26,727 nucleotides of DNA, from positions 3,933-30,659 of the forward strand of contig NW_004457343.1 of the NCBI RefSeq assembly GCF_000313135.1, read 5' to 3'. This document shows positions 8,785-18,510 of the stretch, in pieces; position 1 is the stretch's first letter, and each line of letters begins with the position of its first letter. This DNA comes from Acanthamoeba castellanii str. Neff. Lineage: Eukaryota; Discosea; Longamoebia; Acanthamoebidae. The translations under genes were made by a program, and so were the position numbers. The notes under the pieces are model-generated. The model searched no databases. It worked only from the letters and a program-made list of their open reading frames with translations, and was not told the DNA's origin.

Positions 8785-10179
8785 ATGACCGACGCGCAGA
8801 AGAGGCTCAATGTGTTCCCCACCCGAATGTACTAATCCCCCCCCAATCCCGGCCCGCAATTTCGAAGCCGCATTGGATCGAAAAAAAAGATTAGCGGCAC
8901 TTGCTCACACCCGGATGCAGGACGCTTCAGCTCATGAAGGGTAAGCTGAAGGGCGCGCAGAGGGGTCACGATCTTCTCAAGAAGAAGGCCGACGCCCTGG
9001 CCATGCGCTTCCGCGTCATTCTCAAGAACATCAAAAAGGTTCGCCATTCGCCCTCCCCCAGGCGCCGCACGCGCAATCTGACAGTCCAAATCTACGCGAA
9101 TTGCATGTAAATTCGTAGAACAAAGCGGCCATGGGTGCCATCATGAGGAAGGCCCACCTGTCGCTCGCCTCTGCCAAGTATGCCGCCGGTGAATTCAGGT
9201 GCGTTCCGCCTTCCCATGCTTGGCGCGCCTTGATCAGCGATTATACCTGGCTGGCCCATCGTTTTGTGTAGAGGGCGTCGTAACCCGTGGTTTGTTCTCA
9301 TCTCTCTACTTTTTTCTTGATCGTTCGTTCGTTGCGTTCTTCCACAGCACGTCGGTGATCGAGAACGTCACACAGGCCACGTTCAAGGTCAAGCTCGACG
9401 AGGACAACGTGGCTGGTGTGCACTTGCCCATCTTCAAGAACTACGCCGACATCTCCAACTTGCGTACGCCTCCTCTTCTCCCTCTCTACGCGATCCTGCC
9501 ACACCCGCGACAAACGGCTCACCTCACCTCGCTTCGCTTCCCTCTTTCTTCTCCTCCTCTTCTACGCTTGCGGCTGCATGGTGGCGTTCGACATCGTGCA
9601 GCGAAGGAGCTGCACGGTCTCGGCAGGGGTGGTCAGCAGGTGCGGGAGGCCCGCGAGACCTACATCAAGGCCCTCGACGCCCTCGTCGAGCTGGCCTCGC
9701 TCCAGGTCCCTCTCCCCATCGACCCCACTGCACAGCACATTCGCGATCGGCGGCGCAATGGCACATGGACTGACGATGGACACCAACACAGACGGCCTTC
9801 ATGACGTTGGACGAGGTGATCAAGATCACCAACCGTCGTGTGAACGCCATCGAGTACGTGGTGCTGCCCCGTATCGACAACACCATCAAGTACATCATGT
9901 CGGAGCTCGACGAAGGCGAGAGGGAGGAGTTCTACAGACTCAAGATGATTCAGAAGAAGAAGGAACAGAGGAAGAAGGCCGCCGCCGCCGCCAAGGGCGT
10001 GGACGTCGAAGGTACTGCGCATCTGCTTTTCTTTTCTTTTCTCTCCCATTACCCTTAGTTTTCTAATTCTATTTTTCCCCTCCCGCCTTGCAGACGAGGT
10101 GCCCTACCAGCAGCAGATCGAGCAGCCCTCGGACTTGACCAACGAGGCCAGGGATCCCGACCTTTTGTTCGCCGACTAA
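8785..10179 (+). CDS. ATP6V1D: V-type proton ATPase subunit D
   Basis: Seven exons: 8785-8828, 8921-9038, 9119-9198, 9348-9463, 9602-9705, 9792-10011 and 10094-10179, giving 255 aa, the usual length. Motifs in order are [110 protein letters not shown] and the C-terminal DPDLLF. It is the long antiparallel coiled coil of the V1 central rotor stalk that couples ATP hydrolysis to proton pumping in contractile vacuole and endolysosomal membranes. Several exon junctions fall within family-conserved blocks, which confirms the splice sites (for example PTR|M and GEF|S). Introns are 80-149 nt, with GTACTA, GTACGC and GTACTG among the donors. Confidence 0.94.
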
Positions 10180-10431
10180 GTCTGCACTCGAGCGCTCTCT
10201 GTCTGTCCCTCTCGTCCCTCTCCGCACCACCAACAATTTCAATGGACATTGAACTGCATCAGCCCCCGTGGTGTTGCGGCTCTTGCTGTACACGTGCTTC
10301 TTCTCCCCACTTCCTGGTCACGGCGCCGCAACCATGGCCTTCTTGTTGCACCGTCTTGTTTCAATTTTACATCCTGTTCCAGGAAAACAAAACAACCCTC
10401 CTTTACATTTCAAGAGGGGGAAGGAGCAAGG
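10180..10431. other. Intergenic spacer, V-ATPase subunit D to XPG
   Basis: A 252-nt same-strand spacer with no recognisable feature. The A-rich stretch just before 10432 is probably XPG 5' UTR. Confidence 0.4.
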
Positions 10432-13400
10432 ATGGGAGTCAAGGATCTGTGGCAGCTGCTTGCCCCTGCCGGCCGCTACTCCTCCCTCGAGAGCCTCAAG
10501 CACAAGCGAATTGCCATAGGTACGCTGTGCATGTCAATCTCTGATTAGGACTTCAAACCCCCCCCCCACTGGTGGTGGATGCAAAAAGCTCTTTTTGCAT
10601 CTATTTATGCACGAGTGTGGTGCCACTTGGGCTGGGGTGTGGTGCAGACACGTCCATATGGCTGGTGCAGTTTGGGGCACTCACGGACGACCGCACCGGC
10701 AAGGCCATCCCCTTCGCCCAGCTGCGGGGCCTCTTCCACCGCATATGCAAGCTCCTCTTCTTCGGCATCAAACCCGGTACACGTGACGTGCTTGCACACC
10801 TCTGCCGCACCTCTTCCTTCCTCCTCTGTTCGTGCTGACTGACCGTCGCGAGGCCAGTGTTCGTGTTCGACGGCGGCGTGCCCGTGCTCAAGCGCCGAAC
10901 GATGGTGCGGCGCAAACAATTGCGCGCTCGTTGCCGCACTCGCTGACTCGACACACACACACACACATGACATAGGCGGCGAGGCAGCGACAACGGGACG
11001 CGCAGACGGAGAAGAATGTGACGAAGGTCGCCGAGCGCCTGCTGCAGCAAACTCTGGGCGAGGCCCGCTACAAGGAGCTGCTCGAGCAGAGCAAGAGCAA
11101 CCGCCACAAGAAGCGAAAGGCGCGGGATCAAGCGACGCCTCACGGCCCTGGTTCGCACGCCGGCAAGAAGCCCAAGGAATCCGATGCGTGGTCGTCGTTA
11201 TCACCATCAACGACAACCTCGCCAACCAAAACATCGACGAACACCGAGAGAGTAAATGATGACGGCGACGACGATGACGTGATCGAGTGGGAGGGTCCCA
11301 CGAGCGACGACAGCAACTACTTCTCGCAGCAGCAGCCACAGCCGGAGACTGCGAGTTCGGCCAAGCCCGAGCTTGACGCGCAGGTCATCGAGATACTTCG
11401 CGCCCTGGGCATCGATGTCGACGTGTATGAACCCCTCTTGTCTCGCACGCGCGCTTGGGTGCTAAACTTGTTTTGGTGTCGTTGCGTTCGTCACCGGTGT
11501 GTGTCGTTGTGTGTCGTGTGGTGCAGCTATGCGTCGCTGCCCAAGGGCATCCAGGTGGAGATCATGTCCAACGCCAGGGGCCTCGAAAAGCACCTCTCCA
11601 CCAGCGCCGCGCCTTCGCACACCGAAGCCATATCCCTTACACCACTTCCCCCTGTCAAAGTTTCAGTTTCGGTTTCGGTTTCAGTTTCACTTTCGTTTGT
11701 TGTGTTGTGTTGTGTTCGTTTGTGTTGGTCGTTTCCTTGACCTACGGGTCGCACTCGCCGGAGAAGTTCTCGGAGCACCAGATGCTGAACCTCATCAAGA
11801 CCGGCCGCCTCAATCGCAAGATGCACCATCTCGTACGTTGATTGCTTGCGCTCCGCCTCCTTCTTGGCCTGGCCTGGCTTTCGCCACTCACGTGTGGCGC
11901 TGGCGGCGGTCGTTAAGAGGGCCAACGTCGAGGCGACCAACCGGCAGATGATCGCGTCCGACGCCGATCGCGAATTCCTCCTCATCAAGACCGCTCCCGC
12001 CTCCCAGCAGGTTTCGCCTTGTCCTCTCCGCCACCCATCACCTTCACCCATCACCGTCATCCCCGCAACTTTCTTTCTTTCTTTCTTTCTTCCTCCTCTC
12101 TTCTCTCTTTGTTGAACACGACCTGCAGGCTCAGAAGAACGAAGAAAACGAAGAGGAGAACGAAGAAGATGAAGCGGGGAGCGGAGGGTTCCTCGTGGAC
12201 GACGACGACGAAGGCGATGATGAGGTGGTGGCGGTCCAATCTCGAGAACGAGCGCAGCGGCCTCCACTGGAGCAGAACAAAGAGAGTTCTGCGGGCGGAT
12301 TTTTGGTGGAGGACGAAGATGAGGATTTCGACGATCGCGTGCGTCGAGGAGGAGGTCTCCAATCTCGAGCGCGAGAAGTCGGCGAAGCCGAGGAAGAGCT
12401 CCTGGGTGCGGGCGGCGGCTTCGTCGAAGAAAGCGAAGACGACGAGCAACTGGAAAACGAAGCGCGAGGCGGTACGCCCGTGAGGACAGTTCTTCGAGAG
12501 AGAGAAGGAGAGATGAGAAGGGCAAACAGAAGCTGCGCGATGACGACGACGGCGACGAAGAAGAAGGCGCCATGCGGCCTAGCTTCGAGCAGGTGCCGAT
12601 GAGCTTTGACCAGCACCAGCACCAGCAGCACTTCGACGACGAAGACGAAGACCCGCTCATTCCGCGACGGAAGCGCATGGAGCGGCAGCGTTCGGCGTCG
12701 GCAATGATCGTCGACGCGCCCAGTGAATGGGGGAGCCACCAGACGCGGGCGAAGACGAAGTCGAAGACGCCCAGCTCCAGCGGGCTCTGGAGCTGTCGCT
12801 CCTCGAGACCACCACCGAGGCCGCCACCCGGACGGCGCCGACGATGGCGACGACGGACAAAAGCGAAAGCGGGCCGTGGAAGAGCGAAAGCGAAAGCGAA
12901 GCCGCGAGACCAAAGCGAAAGGGGGAGGAGCTCGAGGAGGAGGAACTTCGTCGGGCGCTCGAGCTGTCCCTGGCCGAGGAGCAAGAGGCGGCGCGCCGAC
13001 GAGCCGGCGGCTCCGAAAAGGAGGTGGTGGTGATACTCGACGACGATGACGGCGGCAACGACGGTGACGACGGCCGAGGGAAAGAAAATCGAAAAGAAGA
13101 AGACGATGATGACGACGAAGAGGAGGAGCTGTTCGTGCGGGTGGAGATGGACGAGGCGGGGTCCAATCCCTTCGACGAAATATTTGGGGTCGGGCGGGCA
13201 CCTGAGGCGGACCCGCGGCCCGCGGCCGCTCAGAAGAACGAAGAAGACAAGCGAAGGATGGGCAGGGACGATCTCGAAATCGACGGCAACGACGAAGACG
13301 ACATCGAAGTCGAATGGGAGGCGGTCGAGGTGGGTTCGCCGGCCATCCGCGAAGAAGAAGAAAAAGAAAAAGAAGAGAAGCGCGATAAGGGAAAGGAGAA

Positions 13401-15747
13401 GGTGGTCGACGACAGCAACGCGTGGCACACGGCCATCGTGGTCGATGACGATGACAACGACGACGACGACGATGGCGTGAAGCCGACGGACGCGAGCCTG
13501 TCGTACGACGACGACGAGGCGCTCGCCATGCTGCTGCAGCGTCAGGAGGAAGAGAACGCCATGTCGGCCGCGCGATTGGGCGACAACGACGGCAACGCAG
13601 GAGGAGGAGGACGAGGACGAGGCCGGGGCGGCGATCAAGCGTCAGTTCTTCGAGGAGATGGGGATGGTGGGGGCCAAGGCCGGGCGGACGCCGGACGACG
13701 TCGAGCGCGAGATGGGGCGCGAGGCCCTCGCCCTCTCCCGCCAGGCCCGCAACACCACCTCGTCCCTCACCCACGACGCCCTCACCGACTGCATCGTGCG
13801 CACCCTCGCCCGCCGTCGTTCGTATTCGTGTGTCGTTGTGTGCGGTGTGTGTTTCTGTGTGTGTCATTGTGTGCGGTTTGTGTTTCGGAGTCACCACTCA
13901 TGGTGTCGAGTGTCGTTGTGTGTGTGTTGTGTGTGTGTGTGTGTGTGTGTGTCTTGTCACCAGGCGATGCTGCAGCTGTTTGGCATTCCGTACGTGGTGG
14001 CGCCGATGGAGGCCGAGGCGCAGTGCGGGTTCCTCGACAACGCGGGCCTCGTGCACGGCGTCATCACCGAAGACAGCGACATCTTCCTCGTCGGCGGCCA
14101 AACCGTCTACCGCAACGTACGCCCCCCCGCTTTCCCTCTTGTGCCCCTATGACGTGTCGTCATTGACAACCAACCCTGTGTGCGTGCGCGTTGTGTGCGG
14201 TGGTGCGTGTGCGGTCACGTTTGGGTGGGCGCAGGTGTTCAGCAAGCGCCGGCAGGTCGAGGTGTACACGATGGGCGACATCAAGACGCACCTGGCGCTG
14301 GACCGCGAGAAGCTCATCGCGCTCGCGCTCCTCCTGGGCAGCGACTACACCGAGGGGGTGCGCGGGGTGGGCGTGGCGACGGCGATGGAGATCATCGGCC
14401 TCTTCGACAGCCTCGACGACTTCAAGGCCTGGTGGCAGCGCCCGAGCCACGAACACGACGACGACGACGACCCCACCGATCCTCACGCCGACGCCAAGAA
14501 GCGACTCGTACGCCTCCCACTCTCTCACTCATGCGTGTCGTTGGTCGTGTCGTGTCGTGGCACACACCGTGTTGACGCGTGTGTGGGGGCGCGCGCAGGG
14601 GTGGCTGCGGACGAAGGTGACGCTGCGAGAGGACTTTCCGAGCGGGGCCGTGGCGGAGGCCTACCGCCACCCGCAGGTCGACGACTCGCAGGAGCGGTTC
14701 GAGTGGGGCCTGCCGGACCTCGACGGGCTGCGCCGGTTCGCGCAGGCCAAGATGGGCTGGCCCGACGACAAGGTCGACGAACTGGTCCTGCCCCTCCTCC
14801 AGCGCCAGGCCGAGGCCGAGCACGCCGCCGCCGCCGCCGCGGGCGATGGCAGCCAGGCGGGCGGCGACCTGCAGACGGCCATCAGCGACTTCTTCAGCTC
14901 CAACCGCCGCCTCAACCCCAAAATCAAGAGGTAACCAACATTCGCGTGTGTGTGTGCGTGTGCGATTGATGGATTGATTTCGTTTTGTGGGATGTACGGC
15001 AGTGCGCGTGTGCAGAATGCGGTGCTGAGGATGCTGGGGCGCGAGCCAACGGAAATGGAGACGCAGAACAAAACGAAAGCGAAAACGGCGGGGGCGGCCA
15101 AGAAGGAGGTGGTGGTGCTGCAGCCCCGCAACACGGTGGTCAAGCGCCGGGCGCCCTCGCCCACCAGCACCAGCACCACCACCAGCAAGAAGAAGAAGAA
15201 GAAGAACAAGAAGGGGGAGGAGAAGCAAAAGAAGGAAAGCGACAACAGCGAGAAGGCCGAAGAAGAAGGCGATGATGACGACGACGACGACGCGGGAGTG
15301 GAGGCGATGAGCGTGACCGAACTCAAAGCCGAGCTGAGGAAGCGCGGGCAGCGGGTGACGGGGCGCAAGGAGGAGCTGGTGCGGCGGCTCAAGGAGGCCC
15401 TGCGGCGCGAACGCGAGTGGAACGACGAGCGCAGGCGAAAGCAGGCGGAGGCCGAGGCTGAGCAAACGCCGGCGGTGGAGGAGGGCGAGGAGAAGACCGC
15501 GGTGGCGCACCACCACCACGACGACGCGATGGACGCGGAGGCGGTGGATGATGACGCCAAGTCCCGGAGTGGAGAACGAAGGGAGGAGGAAGCAGAGGTG
15601 GGCGTGGTGGTGGTGGGCGAGGGCGAGGGCGGAGCAGAAGAAGCGGAGGAGAAGAAGCAAAAAGAGGAACCCGAGAACGAGGAGGTGGGCAAAGAAGCAG
15701 TGACAGCGGCGCCCAAGAAGCGCAAGCGTATGATCGTGATCCCGTGA
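10432..15747 (+). CDS. ERCC5: XPG/RAD2-type structure-specific endonuclease with UIM-like, PIP and SAP motifs
   Basis: Exons: 10432-10519, 10648-10776, 10858-10904, 10976-11424, 11527-about 11659, about 11767-11832, 11918-12010, 12129-12479, 12530-13795 (two frame breaks), 13964-14116, 14235-14507, 14599-14930 and 15003-15747; roughly 1370 aa. The N domain has [19 protein letters not shown] and VFVFDGG. The I domain has APMEAEAQC and [11 protein letters not shown], carrying the catalytic acidic residues equivalent to human E791 and D812, then [14 protein letters not shown] (helix-two-turn-helix). A PIP box, QTAISDFF, lies at 14872-14895. The acidic spacer contains RALELS motifs typical of ubiquitin-interacting motifs at about 12770 and 12955. 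The tail holds a SAP motif ([20 protein letters not shown], 15310-15369) and a PKKRKR nuclear signal at the end. It makes the 3' incision in nucleotide excision repair. Confidence 0.88.
11660..11695. repeat. Hexanucleotide array (GTTTCR)n at the XPG exon 5/intron boundary
   Basis: Five tandem GTTTCA/GTTTCG hexamers and a sixth imperfect copy. Each offers a GT in the same reading phase, so the exact donor cannot be fixed from sequence. Confidence 0.65.
13919..13951. repeat. (TG)n tract in the XPG intron before the I domain
   Basis: A TG-rich tract interrupted by TTG fills the end of intron 13796-13963, with CTTGTCACCAG following it. Confidence 0.8.
14872..14895 (+). other. PCNA-interacting (PIP) box within XPG
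   Basis: Encodes QTAISDFF, which fits the QxxhxxAA consensus and sits where human XPG has QLRIDSFF. It is expected to bind the sliding clamp. Confidence 0.75.
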
Positions 15748-15925
15748 TGATGTCTGCCTGCTGTGCCGGCGTGCCAGAAACAACAAGAGATGCATCATTA
15801 GCATCATTACCGCAGCACCACCAGCGACCTCTCTTCCCAAGTACCATCTTCCCGTCGTAGTTACGCCCCCCCCCCATCGGCAGTGGTGGACATTCTGTAC
15901 ACATAAAAGTTGCACGTGGCCCACA
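15748..15925. other. Convergent 3' spacer (XPG / ABC ATPase)
   Basis: 178 nt between two stop codons on opposite strands. It holds both 3' UTRs. No gene. Confidence 0.5.
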
Positions 15926-17965
15926 CTAGTCGGCCTCGGCTTCGAGCTGCTCTTCGAAGTTGATGGGTTCAGCGTCGTCGTTCTCGTCCTCGTCGGTGAG
16001 CTCGCACAGATCGGCCTGCTGCTGGTTGAGGTACTCCATGTACACGTCGTACTCTGCGCGTGGCCAATTTATATATTCGTCAGCCAAGTACAGCCAAGTA
16101 CAGTCCACCAACCAATCGCGCACGAACGAGACGAGACGAGAAGAGACGAGGGGCGTACGAAGGGGAGACTGTCTGGTGTTGAGGGCCTGGCGGTGGAAGC
16201 GCCCGTCCTGCAGGTACAGCACCCGATCCGCGTAGCACTCCAGATCCGGGTTGTGCGTCACCTGCACCGCACGCGTGACATGAATTGAGCAGCGCAGCGC
16301 ATGATGATGCCAATGGTAATGGTGGATGGTGGATGGTGGTGGTACCATGAGGCAGGTGGTCTTGAGCTTTTGGTTGATGGAGAGCAGGAGGTCCATCACC
16401 TGGATCGTGTTCTTCGTGTCGAGATCGCCCGTGGGCTCGTCGAGCAGTAGGATCACCGGCTCATTGGCCAGCGCACGCGCGATCGCCCTAATATTTCATT
16501 GATTGTATGAGGATTTATATTATATTATATTATATATAAATATCGCCACCGCGTGCGTGAAGTGTGGGCGTACACTCTCTGCTGTTCACCACCGGACAGC
16601 TCCGAAGGCTGGATTTCCGGGAACGCGAAGCAGGCGACGAGAAGAACGGCGCAACCATGTCAGCGTGTGTCGTGTGTGTCGTGTGTGTCGTGTGGTACCA
16701 AATGCTGCTCTCTGTCCCGCAGGCCAACGACTGTCAAGAGAGGGAGGGGATGGTTGAGTTGCAGTGGCCACGCGAATACGGAAGTGGTGTGCGTGTGCGG
16801 TGTGTGTTGTGGTGCGGTGTGTGCGGTCGTGCGTTGGTGCGTTGGTGCGTGGTGGTGGTGAGTACGAGCGAGAAGGTCGCGGGTGCGCTTCTTGCACTGC
16901 TTGGCGGAGAGCTTGCCGAGGATGGTCATGGGCAGCTCCACATTCTCGTAGGCCGACATGGTGGCCAGCAGGTTGAACGTCTGGAACACGAACCCTGCGC
17001 GCGTTTGTGAGCCCTCCCCCTCGCGCAGCGCGTGCCGTGCGTGCCATGTCTCGTCCGTCCGTGCGTGTCGCGTGTCGCGTGTCGTGTGTGCGTCGTGTGT
17101 CGTGTGTCGTGTGTCGAGTGTCGAGTGTCGAGTGTCGTGTGTGTCGTGTGTGTCGTGTGTGTCGTGTGTCTACCGATCTTCTCGAGTCGGAGCATGGCGA
17201 GGAAGTTGTCGTCGGACTTGGCCGTGATCGGGGTCCCCAGCAACTCTTTGATGGCAATGCAACCGCGGGTGTAGAGAAGGGGCGATGGTTGGTCGAGTAG
17301 CGCGGCCGGTTGGAAAAACAACAAAAGAATGGCGGGGGCGGGGGCGGGGCTGTACCGATGGTGCCGCCGGTGGGCTTGTCGATGGTGCCCAGGATGTTCA
17401 TCATCGTCGTCTTGCCGCCGCCCGACGGGCCGCGCAGCATCACGAACTCGCCCCTGCGCGCGTTCGCCGACATCATCAACAACATCAGCGTCGTCGTCGT
17501 TATCGCGGGAAAGGAACAGAAGAAGAAGAACGAGAGCTCTTCTTCTTCTTCTTCATTTTCGTTTCGTGCGTACCTACGAATGGGGTAGAACTCGGAGCCG
17601 GGAGCGAGGTGGATGTCGTGGAGGGCCTTCACCACGTCCTGCCGCCCCTCGATGCTGTAGTCTACACTCGCACACAAGCACAATTATTATTTATTATTAT
17701 TTACTATTTATTTTATGAATTATTAGTAATTATTATTCATTTCTATTATTTAGGAATGATGAATTATTATTTGTGTAGAGGCAAATAATTAAAAATAAAA
17801 ATAAAGGGGGGCGTTGGTACGTTTGCTGAGGTGGCGAACGGTGATGACGGGGTCGCCGAGAGGTTTGCGCACCATGGCGAGCAGGGGCAGCCCATCCGAG
17901 TCCAGCGCCACCTCTTCGTCCTCTTCAAACCGTCGCCCGCTCACTCGTTCCTCATCGTGACTCAT
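15926..17965 (-). CDS. Soluble ABC-type ATPase, LolD/MacB-like
   Basis: Ten exons on the minus strand: 17965-17821, 17661-17574, 17453-17356, 17245-17174, 16994-16866, 16730-16699, 16608-16574, 16487-16346, 16261-16159 and 16053-15926; 323 aa. A complete nucleotide-binding domain is assembled: VITVRHLSKHYSIEG, Walker A GPSGGGKTTMMN, Q-loop FVFQTFNLL, signature PSELSGGEQQRVAIARAL, Walker B VILLLDEPTGDLD and switch His in LMVTHNPDLECYADRV. GTIDKPTGG and YENVELPM are typical of the LolD/MacB/FtsE group. No membrane segments are present, so it needs a partner permease that is not in this window. The acidic C-terminal tail (LTDEDENDDAEPINFEEQ) is unusual. Exons 6 and 7 are only 32 and 35 nt. The ATG at 17965 is the first in frame. 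Confidence 0.9.
16662..16696. repeat. GTGTCGTGTG-type tract in ABC ATPase intron 6
   Basis: Repeated CGTGTGTGT on the plus strand (CA-rich on the coding strand), next to the intron's GTACCA donor. Confidence 0.7.
17054..17171. repeat. Imperfect 7-9 bp tandem repeat in ABC ATPase intron 4
   Basis: Roughly fifteen copies of a TCGTGTG / TCGAGTG / TCGTGTGTG unit fill most of the intron between exons 4 and 5. It is the longest example of a repeat family seen in many introns of the window. Confidence 0.75.
17663..17810. other. A/T-rich first intron of the ABC ATPase gene
   Basis: The intron 17820-17662 is almost entirely A and T (TTATTATT, AATAAAAATAAA patterns), in sharp contrast to GC-rich surroundings. 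A second AT patch is in intron 7 (16500-16545, TATATTATAT). No coding potential. Confidence 0.75.
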
Positions 17966-18510
17966 TCTTTCTGTTTTTTCGGATCGATCCTGCCCTGCCG
18001 CCAACGATTATAAAGATGCGAGACGAAGAAGATGGGAGACAGAACGCACCGGCTGCTTCGCTCTGATCAAAAGGTGACGACACGCGACGCCACAGCTGCT
18101 CCCTCTGAATACCTCGCGCCCGGGTGGAATGTCGCTGCTTGCCGGCTGGTCAACCCGCGCATACCTCAAATATTCATTCGCTTTCGGCCCATTTCGTAAC
18201 TCCGACAGGGGTATTTTCCGGTCGTTTCTCTTCCTCCAGGCCTCGTAGTGTCGCTCTAGCGGTCGCTGGCGTCGCTGCCTCCCTCGTGTCCGTGCTCACC
18301 CGCGCGTGCTGCTGGGTAGTCGTCGTGGTGGTGGTGGTCGCGCTGCTGGTGCATGCCGCGCAAGAGGCCTCGAGTCCTCTTTCCCGCACGGGTGGACGGC
18401 GCTCAATTTCTGCAGGTCGGTCAACGTGCGTGTCGTGGCGTGTCCTCTGGTCTGGTCTGGTCTGGTCTGGTCTCCAGAGTGAGCAGAGTACGTCACCGGT
18501 GCAGGCCTCC
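17966..18510. other. Spacer with ABC ATPase promoter and rhodanese 3' UTR
   Basis: 545 nt between the ABC ATPase start and the rhodanese stop (both minus strand). A long plus-strand frame across it has no family resemblance. It contains five tandem TCTGG units at 18446-18470 and a GTGGTGGTGGTGG patch at about 18324-18340. Otherwise I see nothing. Confidence 0.45.
18446..18470. repeat. (TCTGG)5 tandem repeat
   Basis: Five perfect pentamers, 41 nt downstream of the rhodanese stop in the transcription direction of that gene. Confidence 0.85.

Noticed and set aside
12723..12742. 20-nt GT-AG ultra-short intron in XPG
   Set aside because: It fixes the frame, but introns here are otherwise about 50 nt or longer. 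A missing G in a G5 run is simpler and recurs in RNase Z.
11527..13638. 703-codon minus-strand frame across the XPG spacer
   Set aside because: Low-complexity Ser/Arg/Phe/Val translation antisense to acidic XPG exons and introns; no domain is recognisable, and it crosses XPG splice sites.
14422..15924. 500-codon minus-strand frame over the XPG 3' exons
   Set aside because: Antisense shadow of Lys/Glu-rich coding DNA; no motif.
16662..17171. CRISPR-like regular repeats
   Set aside because: The repeats are short, contiguous GTGTC units with no unique spacers; they are intronic microsatellites.
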